Made by a program: the position numbers and the translations under genes
Assembly (NCBI GenBank): GCA_022601315.1
Contig: JAHZIU010000015.1
Span: forward strand, 1-8,394
Origin: Betaproteobacteria bacterium
GTDB lineage: Bacteria; Pseudomonadota; Gammaproteobacteria; Burkholderiales; Nitrosomonadaceae
Length of the DNA stretch: 8,394 nucleotides
Reading direction: 5' to 3'
Part shown: positions 1 through 8,348 of the stretch, piece after piece
How the letters are laid out: each line of letters starts with the position of its first letter
How positions within the stretch are numbered: the first letter of the stretch is position 1
The notes under the pieces: model-generated
Seen by the model: only the letters and a program-made list of their open reading frames with translations
What the model was told of the DNA's origin: nothing
The model's database searches: none

Positions 1-1080
<1,080 letters not shown>

Positions 1081-1172
1081 ATTGTCCTCCGTCTATCCTC
1101 CCTGAGACGGAGCCTTAAGTGATATTAAGGCGGTTCCCCCCGGTTTTACTCCCCTTTAACCGGGGGTTTTTT
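1081..1172 (+). ncRNA. Candidate small RNA with three tandem hairpins and C-rich loops
   Basis: On the strand opposite to all genes there are three perfect, adjacent inverted repeats. Hairpin 1 pairs 1087-1094 (CTCCGTCT) with 1105-1112, loop ATCCTCCCTG. Hairpin 2 pairs 1112-1118 (GCCTTAA) with 1125-1131, loop GTGATA; base 1112 can belong to only one of the two stems. Hairpin 3 pairs 1137-1145 (CCCCCGGTT) with 1158-1166, loop TTACTCCCCTTT, and runs into T6-A-T5. The T-run lies on the plus-strand 3' side only, so the direction of transcription is inferred as plus. Loops 1 and 3 and the 5' segment (CCTCC at 1086-1090) resemble the anti-Shine-Dalgarno end of 16S rRNA, a design used by several trans-acting repressor RNAs. 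The 5' end is a guess. Which known RNA family it belongs to, if any, is not recognised. Alternatively the hairpins could act as a leader or 3' structure in minus-strand mRNA. Confidence 0.5.
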
Positions 1173-1178
1173 ATTTTT
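1137..1178 (+). terminator. Rho-independent terminator (plus direction), overlapping the engB 3' end
   Basis: A 9-bp perfect GC-rich stem, CCCCCGGTT (1137-1145) with AACCGGGGG (1158-1166), has a 12-base loop and is followed directly by TTTTTT (1167-1172), then A and TTTTT. This is a textbook intrinsic terminator for plus-strand transcription. Read on the minus strand the same stem is followed by GGAACCGCC with no T-run, so it is not a canonical terminator for engB. The engB stop codon (1146-1148) sits in the loop, and the right arm plus T-run encode the last engB codons on the other strand. No protein gene on the plus strand needs this terminator, which is the main argument for a plus-strand RNA gene here. 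Confidence 0.75.
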
Positions 1179-1799
1179 ACGGCTATTAATAGGTAATGTA
1201 GTCTGATTTATTCCAAACCAACCATTGATGACAGATGTTGCCTCTTCAACACCGTCTCCTTTAGTGCTTGAAAACAACTGCACAGAGCAATGTGCATAAA
1301 ATTGCTGCAAATATTTCCTAACTTCTATTAGAGTATTATTTGCTTGGTTACGACTCAGCTTATCTGCTTTAGTTAACAAAATATGTATCGATTTTCCAGT
1401 TGGCGCAAACCAATCTAACATTTGTATATCCAAAGGCTTCAAAGGATGACGTATATCCACAATTAAAACTAAACCATGTAGCGACTCTCTCGTCTGCAAG
1501 TATGTGCTAAGAAATTGTTCCCAATGTTGCCGGATAGACAAAGGTACTTTAGCATACCCATAGCCTGGTAGGTCAACAAGAAAAAGCTCTTTATCAAATT
1601 GGAAAAAGTTTATTAGTTGTGTCCGTCCGGGTGTTTTACTAACAAAGGCCAAACGATTTCTATTGGTAAGTTTGTTGATAACACTAGACTTACCTGCATT
1701 GGATCGTCCGGCAAAAGCAACTTCCACTCCAGAATGTACCGGTAAATTACGAATGTCATTTACAGAGGTAAAAAATACTGCATTTTGGAAGAAAGGCAT
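1146..1799 (-). CDS. engB: Ribosome-biogenesis GTP-binding protein EngB (YihA/YsxC)
   Basis: EngB is an essential TRAFAC-class GTPase that assists late assembly of the 50S subunit. With the ATG at 1799 it has 217 residues. G-motifs appear in order: G1 GRSNAGKS (31-38), the switch I region KTPGRTQ (55-61), G3 DLPGYGYA (76-83), G4 TKAD (143-146) and G5 SSTK (177-180). The frame stays open upstream to a TTG at 1841, but homologs begin MPxFxxAxFxTS exactly as at the internal ATG, and the longer form would overlap coaX by 29 bases, so I prefer the ATG. It starts 13 bases after the coaX stop, implying cotranscription with birA and coaX. The basic C-terminal tail ([13 protein letters not shown]) lies beyond the conserved domain, and its end is encoded by the arm and loop of a plus-strand terminator. 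No good Shine-Dalgarno is seen; translational coupling to coaX is likely. Confidence 0.96.
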   Translation of the reverse strand: MPFFQNAVFFTSVNDIRNLPVHSGVEVAFAGRSNAGKSSVINKLTNRNRLAFVSKTPGRTQLINFFQFDKELFLVDLPGYGYAKVPLSIRQHWEQFLSTYLQTRESLHGLVLIVDIRHPLKPLDIQMLDWFAPTGKSIHILLTKADKLSRNQANNTLIEVRKYLQQFYAHCSVQLFSSTKGDGVEEATSVINGWFGINQTTLPINSRKNKKPPVKGE

Positions 1800-1812
1800 A
1801 TTATTAAGATGA

Positions 1813-2562
1813 TTAACTTTGTCCTGACTCTTTAGCAACAATCGCTAAACCTTCCAGCACTATATTTTCAATAATTGTTATAGGGAAGTTTATATAGGGC
1901 ACTATAAGATGCGCACCACCGCCACTAACAATGCAATTCTTCAAGGGACGCTGCAACTGCACTGAGAAAAGACTACGCATTCGCTCTATTGCCCCTAGTG
2001 CAGATTGAATTACCCCTGAGAAAATCGCATTGTTGGTGCATGATGGAAAGTCCTGATAGCTACCAATTTCAGCCTCCAGTTGTTCTGTATTCTCTTCTAA
2101 ACTGCGAAGCATTAAATATGGCCCAGGGAAAATAATACCGCCTAGGAATTGTCCTGAATCAGAAAGGCAATCAACAGTCAAAGCTGTCCCAACATTTATT
2201 ACCAAACATGATTGTTGGAATAAATATTGTCTGGCGGCAATAAGTGACATCCAACGATCACATCCTAGTTGATGTGGGTCAGTATAGCCATTATAAACAC
2301 CACACTGAAAAGGAATCGACTTTACCCAGTGAACTGAGATAGGCCAAACCGACAGTAAATCAGATAATTTGTCACGTATAAATTGGTTGGAAACATGAGA
2401 AATCACAATGGAAGTGGGTTTCACAGACAAATTAACCCACTGAGCTTCTAACGTAGTTATATTCTTTATCGCAACTTTATTCAGTGCCTGCCATTGTATC
2501 CCATCATGTATTCCCCACTTAATAAAAGAGTTACCCGAATCTATAGCCAGAATCAGACTCAT
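1813..2562 (-). CDS. coaX: Type III pantothenate kinase
   Basis: CoaX phosphorylates pantothenate with ATP, the first committed step of coenzyme A synthesis, and belongs to the ASKHA fold. From the ATG at 2562 the protein has 249 residues. Visible signatures are [10 protein letters not shown] near the N-terminus (8-17, phosphate-1 loop), GCDRW (100-104, where D102 matches the catalytic aspartate of the family), NVGTALTVD (123-131, phosphate-2), SGGGAH (213-218, adenosine region) and the C-terminal ENIVLEGL. The open frame extends 11 codons further to a TTG, but that would lie inside birA, and the family start is MxLxLAIDxGNS as at the ATG. The start follows the birA stop by a single base, with GGGA about nine bases upstream, which suggests strict coupling. 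Type III enzymes need a monovalent cation and resist CoA feedback; that is family knowledge, not seen here. Confidence 0.96.
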   Translation of the reverse strand: MSLILAIDSGNSFIKWGIHDGIQWQALNKVAIKNITTLEAQWVNLSVKPTSIVISHVSNQFIRDKLSDLLSVWPISVHWVKSIPFQCGVYNGYTDPHQLGCDRWMSLIAARQYLFQQSCLVINVGTALTVDCLSDSGQFLGGIIFPGPYLMLRSLEENTEQLEAEIGSYQDFPSCTNNAIFSGVIQSALGAIERMRSLFSVQLQRPLKNCIVSGGGAHLIVPYINFPITIIENIVLEGLAIVAKESGQS

Positions 2563-2563
2563 A

Positions 2564-3550
2564 TTATGTCCCGCAACGTAAAGAAATTTCGCCAATATTA
2601 AAAGATTTTCTACCTAAAGAGGTCACCAAATTAAGTGAGCCATCGTCATTTACATTATCAACAGTACCTTCAATAATTGACTTGTCAGGAAACATTAGTT
2701 TTACCTGGCGTCCTTCATAAGCATGATAACCAACCCACTCTTTACGAAAATAGGAAAAGCCAAATTTAGAAAATACCATGAGCACGTGACGTAACTCAGA
2801 TAACAAAGCGGCAAAAATAATGTTTCGATCAAGGATGCGCCCTGTAATTAGATTTAAATCACATACAAGCTGGTCTATTGATTTTTTAATTCTTAGTGGC
2901 AAATTAAAATTGATGCCAATACCAATAACGGCATAGGTTGGCCCTAACATTTCACCACGAAGCTCAATCAATGTACCTGCCAATTTTTGGTTAGAGTATA
3001 AAACATCATTCGGCCACTTTAATTTAACAGTATTAATGGAAAAATGCCTGAGCACACGTATGATCGCAATTCCAATAACCAAACTTAAACCAGAAAGTGA
3101 TGACGCTCCCTGCTCAAACCGCCATAAGAGGGAGAAAGTAAGGCTATCACCCAACCCAGTTTGCCAGCGACTAGCCCTTCTCCCACGACCATTAGTTTGT
3201 AATTCACAAGCAACAACATGAATAGGATTGTTTGTTATCAACAACTCATTAATAGAATTGAGAAGAAAAGTATTAGTAGAAGGAAGAGTGTGAAAGAGTT
3301 CTAAACGAAAAAAACTACAGTTAGTACCAAGTTTGTAAGATAGGCAATTTTTATTTAACCAACAGATGGGATTAATCCACCGATAACCCTTACCCATCGT
3401 CTTTTCTATCTCGACACCGTATTGGGCAGTTTCCTTAAGCGTATTGGATATTGTCGCGCGTGAACAACCTAAAGAATGACCAAGTTTAGTTCCAGAATGA
3501 GTTTGACCATCACTTAAAACCCTAAGTATAGCAAAAGCTATTTCACGCAT
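2564..3550 (-). CDS. birA: Bifunctional biotin--[acetyl-CoA-carboxylase] ligase / biotin operon repressor
   Basis: BirA activates biotin to biotinyl-AMP, attaches it to the carboxyl-carrier protein AccB and, in the two-domain form, represses biotin genes. From the ATG at 3550 it has 328 residues (E. coli 321). An N-terminal winged helix-turn-helix (about 1-60, recognition segment SRATISNTL at 30-38, wing GKGYRW) is followed by the catalytic domain: STN (91-93), GRGRRASRW (121-129), KWPNDV (178-183) and the active-site lysine in KLAGTLIEL (K189), then a C-terminal SH3-like domain ending GEISLRCGT. The biotinyl-AMP loop reads GRGRRA where E. coli has GRGRRG. The frame is also open to an ATG at 3616, which would add 22 residues (MVTFLLSNF...) not expected in the family; neither start has a clear Shine-Dalgarno, so the start is uncertain. 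It follows rplQ without an obvious terminator. Confidence 0.94.
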   Translation of the reverse strand: MREIAFAILRVLSDGQTHSGTKLGHSLGCSRATISNTLKETAQYGVEIEKTMGKGYRWINPICWLNKNCLSYKLGTNCSFFRLELFHTLPSTNTFLLNSINELLITNNPIHVVACELQTNGRGRRASRWQTGLGDSLTFSLLWRFEQGASSLSGLSLVIGIAIIRVLRHFSINTVKLKWPNDVLYSNQKLAGTLIELRGEMLGPTYAVIGIGINFNLPLRIKKSIDQLVCDLNLITGRILDRNIIFAALLSELRHVLMVFSKFGFSYFRKEWVGYHAYEGRQVKLMFPDKSIIEGTVDNVNDDGSLNLVTSLGRKSFNIGEISLRCGT

Positions 3551-3684
3551 AGAATAAAAGGGTAGGGCTGAAAGTTTGTGTGCAGTAATGAAGTTAGAAA
3601 GTAAAAAAGTCACCATTACATAAGAAATGTACCGGTGACTAATTCAATGAAGCATAATTAATGAATCAATATGAAAGAAAATTA

Positions 3685-4089
3685 TTAGCTTTCATCCTTA
3701 TTAGGTTCATCATCGATTATAACTTCATCAGGCGTTCTATCAATTAATTCAACAAGCGCCATAGGTGCATTATCCCCTTTCCTAAAGCCATACTTAAGTA
3801 CACGTAAATAGCCCCCAGGTCGTTTTTCATATCTAGGGCCTAATTCTGAAAAAAGCTTTGTAACCATCTCACGATCACGCAATCTGCTAAATGCTAAGCG
3901 GCGATTAGAAAGTGAAGGTTTTTTTCCAAGCGTTATCATAGGTTCTACAATGCGTCTTAATTCTTTTGCTTTGGGCAACGTTGTCTTAATAATTTCATGT
4001 CGTAAAAGTGAGTTACTCATATTACGAAACATTGCAATTCTATGACTACTTGAACGATTAAGCTTTCTAAAAGTATTATGATGGCGCAT
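3685..4089 (-). CDS. rplQ: 50S ribosomal protein L17
   Basis: L17 is a large-subunit protein located near the peptide exit region. The 134-residue product has the canonical start [17 protein letters not shown], the central [17 protein letters not shown] segment and the C-terminal [25 protein letters not shown] block. An acidic tail ([14 protein letters not shown]) makes it a little longer than the 127-residue E. coli protein. The ATG at 4089 is preceded by AAGGA with an 8-base spacer. The start lies inside rpoA, overlapping its last codons by 14 bases, so translation of the two genes is probably coupled. No clear intrinsic terminator follows: the 134 bases before the birA ATG at 3550 hold only weak AT-rich inverted repeats, so read-through into birA is likely. 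Confidence 0.97.
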   Translation of the reverse strand: MRHHNTFRKLNRSSSHRIAMFRNMSNSLLRHEIIKTTLPKAKELRRIVEPMITLGKKPSLSNRRLAFSRLRDREMVTKLFSELGPRYEKRPGGYLRVLKYGFRKGDNAPMALVELIDRTPDEVIIDDEPNKDES

Positions 4090-5080
4090 GATTTAAATCC
4101 TTAGCAATATTGTCGAGATTCGCAGGGGGCCAATTATCTAACTTCATCCCCAAAGTGAGCTCGCGTGATGCTAGCACTTCCTTAATCTCATTTAATGATT
4201 TACGACCCAGATTGGGTGTTCTTAGCAACTCCGCTTCAGTTCTTTGAATCAAGTCACCAATGTAATAAATATTCTCAACTTTCAAACAGTTGGCAGACCG
4301 TACAGTTAACTCTAAATCATCAACAGGTCGTAGTAAAACAGGATCAATCTGTGGAACTTTTGGTTGTTCTTTAGGTAGTGGGGTACTTTCTAAGTCTGCG
4401 AATACAGAAAGTTGTTGAACCAAAACCCTGGCAGCAAAGCGTATCGCTTCCTCAGGCTCTACCACGCCATTAGTCTCAAGATCCATTACTAATTTGTCTA
4501 AATCTGTTCTTTGTTCAACCCGCGCACTTTCTACTGTATAGCTCACTCGCCTTATTGGACTAAATGAGGAATCTAATAAAATAGTACCAATACTTTTATC
4601 AAATTCGTTATTTTTACGTGAACTTGCAGGTACGTATCCACGTCCTTTCTCAACTTTTAACTGTAAATCAAGTTCTCCGCCGGAGGTTAAGTGTGCAATG
4701 ACATGTTCTGGATTTAAAATTTCAACATCATGGCTAGTCGCAATATCCCCTGCAGTCACAACGCCTTTACCTGATTTTTGTAGAGTAAGTATTGCTTCAT
4801 CATTATTATGCAGTTTAAGAACAATACCTTTAATATTCAACAATATGTCAACAATATCTTCTTGCACACCATCAAGTGCTGAATATTCATGCACAACACC
4901 AGATATTTTTACTTCAGTAGGTGCATAACCAGCCATAGAAGATAAAAGAATTCTGCGTAATGCATTTCCTAATGTATGACCATAACCTCTCTCGAAAGGC
5001 TCCATAACAACTTTTGCATGTAGCGGAGAGAGATTTTGAACATCAATAATACGTGGTGTTAGTAATTCATTACCTTGCAT
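4076..5080 (-). CDS. rpoA: DNA-directed RNA polymerase subunit alpha
   Basis: The alpha subunit dimerises to nucleate RNA polymerase assembly and contacts UP elements and activators. From the ATG at 5080 it has 334 residues. The N-terminal domain carries the dimerisation helix [14 protein letters not shown] (35-48; R43 matches E. coli R45). After a linker rich in prolines ([15 protein letters not shown]), the C-terminal domain has TVRSANCLK, where R261 aligns with the DNA-binding R265 of E. coli, and GMKLDNWPP. An in-frame TTG at 5110 would add ten residues, but the betaproteobacterial start MQxNxLLxPRIIDVQ and AAGGAC six bases upstream favour the ATG. The tail after NWPP is 15 residues ([15 protein letters not shown]), longer than the six of E. 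coli, and runs 14 bases into rplQ. Confidence 0.98.
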   Translation of the reverse strand: MQGNELLTPRIIDVQNLSPLHAKVVMEPFERGYGHTLGNALRRILLSSMAGYAPTEVKISGVVHEYSALDGVQEDIVDILLNIKGIVLKLHNNDEAILTLQKSGKGVVTAGDIATSHDVEILNPEHVIAHLTSGGELDLQLKVEKGRGYVPASSRKNNEFDKSIGTILLDSSFSPIRRVSYTVESARVEQRTDLDKLVMDLETNGVVEPEEAIRFAARVLVQQLSVFADLESTPLPKEQPKVPQIDPVLLRPVDDLELTVRSANCLKVENIYYIGDLIQRTEAELLRTPNLGRKSLNEIKEVLASRELTLGMKLDNWPPANLDNIAKDLNHAPS

Positions 5081-5086
5081 AGTAAT

Positions 5087-5092
5087 GTCCTT
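5087..5092 (-). promoter_or_regulatory. Ribosome binding site of rpoA
   Basis: AAGGAC on the minus strand lies six bases before the ATG at 5080 and fixes that start against the upstream TTG at 5110. Just upstream is a small inverted repeat TAGCTT-A-AAGCTA, which may form a weak hairpin next to the site. Confidence 0.7.
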
Positions 5093-5123
5093 TAGCTTTA
5101 AGCTAGCCAATATTTGTTGTTAA

Positions 5124-5750
5124 TTATTTAGAATATAATTCAACTACAAGTGATTCATTTATTGTAGATGATAAATCAGATCGTTCAGGTTTTGATTTGT
5201 ATATACCCTTCATACCTTTGACATCCATATCTATCCAAGTAGGAAAACTACGATTGTCAGCTGCCTCAAGTGCAGATTTAATTCGTAATTGTTTTTTAGC
5301 ATTATCTGCAATTTCAATCACATCACCTGCCTTAACTATATAGGATGGTATATTGACTCTCTGACCATTCACACGAATACTGTTGTGTCTTACAATTTGA
5401 CGAGCTTCAGATCTTGAAGCGCCGAACCCCATTTGGAAGGTTACATTATCAAGACGACTTTCTAGCAGCTGTAATAGATTATCACCCGTTACTCCACGTA
5501 GATTATCAGCCGCTTTATAAATATTTCTAAATTGCTTTTCTAGAACACCATAAATACGTCTAATTTTTTGCTTTTCGCGCAATTGCACACCGTAATCAGA
5601 TAAACGTGCTTTCTTTTGTCCATGTTGACCGGGCGGATAACCTCTTCTTTCAATTGCACATTTATCAGTAAAACATTTTTCACCTTTCAAAAAAAGCTTC
5701 TCACCTTCTCTCCGGCATTGTCTACATTTTGGTTCAAGATTTCTAGCCAA
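5124..5750 (-). CDS. rpsD: 30S ribosomal protein S4, cysteine-containing (zinc-type) form
   Basis: S4 is a primary 16S rRNA-binding protein of the small subunit and in E. coli also the translational repressor of the alpha operon. The chosen start is TTG at 5750, giving 208 residues beginning [15 protein letters not shown] ends six bases before it. A GTG one codon upstream (5753) would have only a three-base spacer. The N-terminal region holds C9-x2-C12-x13-C26-x4-C31, the same positions as the zinc ligands of Thermus thermophilus S4, followed by [20 protein letters not shown]. The RNA-binding S4 domain follows ([20 protein letters not shown], then [11 protein letters not shown]), and the C-terminus is [11 protein letters not shown]. 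It sits ten bases after rpsK and 43 before rpoA. Many betaproteobacterial S4 proteins that I recall lack the full cysteine set. Confidence 0.97.
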   Translation of the reverse strand: MARNLEPKCRQCRREGEKLFLKGEKCFTDKCAIERRGYPPGQHGQKKARLSDYGVQLREKQKIRRIYGVLEKQFRNIYKAADNLRGVTGDNLLQLLESRLDNVTFQMGFGASRSEARQIVRHNSIRVNGQRVNIPSYIVKAGDVIEIADNAKKQLRIKSALEAADNRSFPTWIDMDVKGMKGIYKSKPERSDLSSTINESLVVELYSK

Positions 5751-5756
5751 CACAAT

Positions 5757-5762
5757 CTCCTT
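5757..5762 (-). promoter_or_regulatory. Ribosome binding site of rpsD, deciding a TTG start
   Basis: AAGGAG on the minus strand overlaps the rpsK stop codon (5761-5763). It is six bases from the TTG at 5750 and only three from the GTG at 5753, so the TTG is the better start, in agreement with the conserved MAR N-terminus of S4. Confidence 0.75.
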
Positions 5763-6150
5763 AAATACGACGTTTTTTTGGTGGTCGACATCCGTTGTGT
5801 GGCACAGGTGTCACGTCCGATATACTTGATATTTTAAAGCCAGCGGCATTGAGCGCTCTTACTGCAGAATCTCTACCTGGTCCTGGTCCTTTAATACGAA
5901 CTTCTAAATTTTTAACACCACATTCTATTGCCACTTTACTGGCAATCTCTGCAGCAACTTGTGCTGCAAAAGGAGTGCTCTTACGTGAACCCTTAAAACC
6001 AGCACCACCAGAAGTTGCCCATGACAATGCATTACCTTGACGGTCGGTAATAGTTACGATTGTATTATTAAAAGATGCGTGTATATGTGCTATCCCTTCA
6101 GACACATTTTTTTTTATCTTTTTTCTAACACGAGAAGTTGCTTTTACCAT
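5761..6150 (-). CDS. rpsK: 30S ribosomal protein S11
   Basis: S11 lies on the 30S platform near the mRNA exit channel and the anti-Shine-Dalgarno helix. The 129-residue product is the full family length, with a basic N-terminus ([17 protein letters not shown]), the [19 protein letters not shown] strand region, [20 protein letters not shown], the [13 protein letters not shown] loop and the canonical C-terminus [13 protein letters not shown]. The ATG at 6150 has AAGGA about 11 bases upstream. It starts 43 bases after rpsM and its stop overlaps the rpsD ribosome binding site, consistent with a single alpha-operon transcript. Confidence 0.98.
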   Translation of the reverse strand: MVKATSRVRKKIKKNVSEGIAHIHASFNNTIVTITDRQGNALSWATSGGAGFKGSRKSTPFAAQVAAEIASKVAIECGVKNLEVRIKGPGPGRDSAVRALNAAGFKISSISDVTPVPHNGCRPPKKRRI

Positions 6151-6193
6151 GTAATTTTAATTCCTTAAGAAATATAATTATTATTTCTGGATA

Positions 6194-6553
6194 TCATCTC
6201 GAACGTATCGCTTTGCGAGGCCCTTTACGTGTTCGTGCATTTGTACGTGTTCTTTGGCCCCTTAGCGGTAATCCACGGCGATGTCTTAAGCCACGATAGC
6301 AACTCAAATCCATTAATCTTTTAATATTCATTGAAACTTCGCGACGTAGATCTCCTTCTATAGTCATTTTGGAGACACAATCACGTATAAGTTCAATCTG
6401 ATCGTCAGATAAATCCTTTAATTTAATATCACCATCTATTCCAACCTTCTGGCATATCTGTTTAGAACTTGAATGTCCAATCCCATAAATTGCAGTTAGC
6501 GCAATTCTAACGTGTTGGTGATTTGGAATGTTTACACCAGCAATACGTGCCAT
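6194..6553 (-). CDS. rpsM: 30S ribosomal protein S13
   Basis: S13 sits in the 30S head, contacts the P-site tRNA and forms bridges to the 50S subunit. The 119-residue product has the standard start [15 protein letters not shown], the helix-hairpin region [19 protein letters not shown], and the basic C-terminal tail with [20 protein letters not shown] and TRKGPRKAI. The ATG at 6553 is preceded by TAGGATAG, a reasonable ribosome binding site. It lies 41 bases after rpmJ. In E. coli the S4 repressor site overlaps the rpsM start; here I see only a weak AT hairpin in the leader. Confidence 0.98.
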   Translation of the reverse strand: MARIAGVNIPNHQHVRIALTAIYGIGHSSSKQICQKVGIDGDIKLKDLSDDQIELIRDCVSKMTIEGDLRREVSMNIKRLMDLSCYRGLRHRRGLPLRGQRTRTNARTRKGPRKAIRSR

Positions 6554-6569
6554 CTATCTATCCTATTAA

Positions 6570-6586
6570 TTATTTGCTGTAAATAA
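6570..6586 (-). promoter_or_regulatory. Small AT hairpin in the rpmJ-rpsM spacer, possible leader structure
   Basis: On the minus strand TTATTT, loop ACAGC, AAATAA form a perfect 6-bp stem 16 bases before the rpsM ATG. The position matches where E. coli places its S4 autoregulatory structure, but the stem is all A-U, and I could not draw the nested pseudoknot. It may be chance in AT-rich DNA. Confidence 0.2.
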
Positions 6587-6594
6587 AAGCATAA

Positions 6595-6708
6595 TTATCC
6601 CTGACGCTGCTTATGACGCGGATCTTTACAAATCACTCTTACTACTCGATTTCGTCTTATTACTTTACAATTTCTGCAAATCTTTTTAACCGATGCCATT
6701 ACCTTCAT
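6595..6708 (-). CDS. rpmJ: 50S ribosomal protein L36
   Basis: L36 is the smallest large-subunit protein, a zinc ribbon that helps organise 23S rRNA. I translated it by hand: 37 residues starting [15 protein letters not shown] and ending [11 protein letters not shown], with stop TAA at 6595-6597. The four zinc ligands C11, C14, C27 and H32 are all present, so it is the C+ form. The ATG at 6708 has AAGGA about eight bases upstream. A second in-frame ATG (residue 4) is close, but the first gives the usual MKVxxSVKKxC start. It lies between infA (67-base spacer) and rpsM (41-base spacer). Confidence 0.97.
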   Translation of the reverse strand: MKVMASVKKICRNCKVIRRNRVVRVICKDPRHKQRQG

Positions 6709-6775
6709 GAAAGGATTCCTTATTTATGTATTTTATATCTTGTCTACACAATATTAACTAAAAAAATTGTAATAG

Positions 6776-6994
6776 TTATTTTGCACGAAATGTTATTCTG
6801 GCCCGAGTTAGATCATAAGGTGTCAAGTCAACCGTAACTTTATCTCCTGGTAATATCCTAATATAATGCATACGCATTTTTCCCGAAATATGACCTAAGA
6901 CAATATGTCCGTTTTCCAATTTAACCCTAAACGTTGCGTTCGGAAGTGTTTCTAATACCTCACCTTGCATCTGTATTGTTTCTTCTTTAGCCAT
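6776..6994 (-). CDS. infA: Translation initiation factor IF-1
   Basis: IF-1 binds the 30S A site during initiation and cooperates with IF-2 and IF-3. The 72-residue product is a single S1/OB-fold domain, [20 protein letters not shown] at the start, then [28 protein letters not shown] and [17 protein letters not shown], of the same length as E. coli IF-1. The ATG at 6994 comes eight bases after the secY stop with no clear Shine-Dalgarno, so coupling to secY is likely. Location inside the spc/alpha operon between secY and rpmJ is typical of betaproteobacteria; in E. coli infA lies elsewhere. A second infA copy outside this window is possible in this group. Confidence 0.97.
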   Translation of the reverse strand: MAKEETIQMQGEVLETLPNATFRVKLENGHIVLGHISGKMRMHYIRILPGDKVTVDLTPYDLTRARITFRAK

Positions 6995-7002
6995 TAATAC
7001 AG

Positions 7003-8331
7003 TTATCTAGTGGGTAACCCACTACCACCTTTCAAATTAGCCTTTTTTAGCAAGCTATCATATTGTGAAGACATAATATGTGATTGCACTTGTGACATGA
7101 AGTCCATAGTTACGATCACGATAATTAACAACGATGTACCACCAAAATAAAAAGGCACATTCCATTTCAAAATCAAAAATTCAGGCAAAAGGCAAACCAT
7201 GGTTACATATATTGAACCTGTTAACGTAAGCCTAAGCATAATACGTTCAATATATCGAGTCGTCTGATCTCCTGGCCTTATCCCGGGGATAAACGCGCCG
7301 CTTTTCTTAAGATTGTCTGATGTCTCTTTTGGGTTAAATACTAGCGCTGTGTAAAAGAAACAAAAGAAAATGATCATCATGGCGTAAAGCATGACATACA
7401 AAGGCTGCCCAGGTGATAGTGCTGCACTAATATCCCGCAACCAAAACATAGATTCACCACTAGCAAACCAACCTGCTAATGTCGCTGGAAACAAGATAAT
7501 ACTTGAAGCAAAAATCGGGGGTATGACACCTGCCATGTTAAGTTTTAATGGAAGATGCGAGCTTTGACCACCATATACTTTTTTTCCAACTTGCCTTTTA
7601 GCGTAATTAACTAGAATTCGCCTTTGGCCCTTTTCAACAAAAACGACAAAGCCTGTTACCAAAGCTGCTGCAATAAATATTCCCAAAGCAACTAAAAAAT
7701 GCATGGAACCAGTGCTAACCAAATCGAGCGTACCACCAATAGCACTTGGCAAGCCAGCTGCAATTCCAGCAAAAATAATCAAAGATATACCATTACCGAT
7801 ACCCCTTTCTGTAATTTGCTCACCAAGCCACATTAAAAAAATGGTCCCAGTAACTAAGGTAACAACGGTCGTTAAAACGAACATACCACCTGGATTAATT
7901 ACTAAACCTACTTGTGACTGTAATGCAATTGACATTCCATAGCTTTGTACTGTCGCTAATCCTAATGTGCCGTACCGAGTATACTGAGTAATCTTTCTAC
8001 GTCCACTTTCGCCTTCTTTTTTAAGCGCTTCAAGGTATGGAACTGCAACGGTAGCAAGTTGCATTATAATCGACGCGGAAATATAGGGCATAATCCCTAG
8101 GGCCAGGATTGAAAAACGTGATAATGCCCCTCCTGAAAACATATTAAACATTCCCAGAACACCGCTTTCTTGAGATTCAAAAAGATCTTTTAAAACGTCC
8201 GGGTCAATCCCAGGAACAGGTACATGCGCACCGATTCGATATACAATTAATGCTAGCAACAAAAACCATAGCCGTCGCTTTAAATCCGCGAATTTATCTA
8301 CTGGTTTATTTTTAATTCCTTTGATGGCCAA
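7003..8331 (-). CDS. secY: Preprotein translocase subunit SecY
   Basis: SecY is the ten-helix inner-membrane channel of the Sec translocon, working with SecE, SecG and SecA. The 442-residue product shows TM1 (about 20-38), the plug and TM2a/b region (60-92, [20 protein letters not shown]), further hydrophobic segments near 118-137, 150-169, 181-200, 207-232, 268-290, 311-331, 366-386 and 391-412, and two large basic cytoplasmic loops. The C4 loop is about 233-262; the C5 loop about 333-362 has [10 protein letters not shown], where R352 matches the SecA-contacting R357 of E. coli. The start is TTG at 8331, supported by AAAAGGA six bases upstream and by the absence of an in-frame ATG before the RRLWF start of TM1. 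It begins 17 bases after rplO and ends 8 bases before infA. Confidence 0.98.
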   Translation of the reverse strand: MAIKGIKNKPVDKFADLKRRLWFLLLALIVYRIGAHVPVPGIDPDVLKDLFESQESGVLGMFNMFSGGALSRFSILALGIMPYISASIIMQLATVAVPYLEALKKEGESGRRKITQYTRYGTLGLATVQSYGMSIALQSQVGLVINPGGMFVLTTVVTLVTGTIFLMWLGEQITERGIGNGISLIIFAGIAAGLPSAIGGTLDLVSTGSMHFLVALGIFIAAALVTGFVVFVEKGQRRILVNYAKRQVGKKVYGGQSSHLPLKLNMAGVIPPIFASSIILFPATLAGWFASGESMFWLRDISAALSPGQPLYVMLYAMMIIFFCFFYTALVFNPKETSDNLKKSGAFIPGIRPGDQTTRYIERIMLRLTLTGSIYVTMVCLLPEFLILKWNVPFYFGGTSLLIIVIVTMDFMSQVQSHIMSSQYDSLLKKANLKGGSGLPTR

Positions 8332-8337
8332 TTTATA

Positions 8338-8344
8338 TCCTTTT
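8338..8344 (-). promoter_or_regulatory. Ribosome binding site of secY, supporting a TTG start
   Basis: AAAAGGA on the minus strand ends six bases before the TTG at 8331, an ideal spacing. It lies in the 17-base spacer after the rplO stop. Confidence 0.7.
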
Positions 8345-8348
8345 ACAT

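Noticed and set aside
1081..1172. Known riboswitch, 6S RNA or SRP RNA in the engB-hemB gap
   Set aside because: The gap lacks the conserved motifs I know for these families and is too short; only the generic three-hairpin layout is supported.
1800..1841. TTG-initiated extension of engB overlapping coaX
   Set aside because: The extra 14 residues lie outside the conserved EngB start and overlap coaX; the internal ATG matches homologs.
3617..3684. Possible terminator or promoter between rplQ and birA
   Set aside because: Only weak AT inverted repeats with no GC stem or T-run; TTGAAT and TGTAAT boxes are 21 bases apart, too far for a normal promoter.
4698..4928. Plus-strand open frame inside rpoA
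   Set aside because: Shadow of the conserved alpha N-terminal domain; no own signals or recognisable product.
5081..5110. TTG-initiated ten-residue N-terminal extension of rpoA
   Set aside because: The AAGGAC site six bases before the ATG at 5080 lies inside this extension, and the family starts at MQ.
6613..6837. Plus-strand open frame spanning rpmJ and the start of infA
   Set aside because: It is antisense to two certain ribosomal-operon genes, and its composition reflects AT-rich spacer.
7703..7942. Plus-strand open frame inside secY
   Set aside because: Antisense to transmembrane segments of SecY; low-complexity product typical of a shadow frame.
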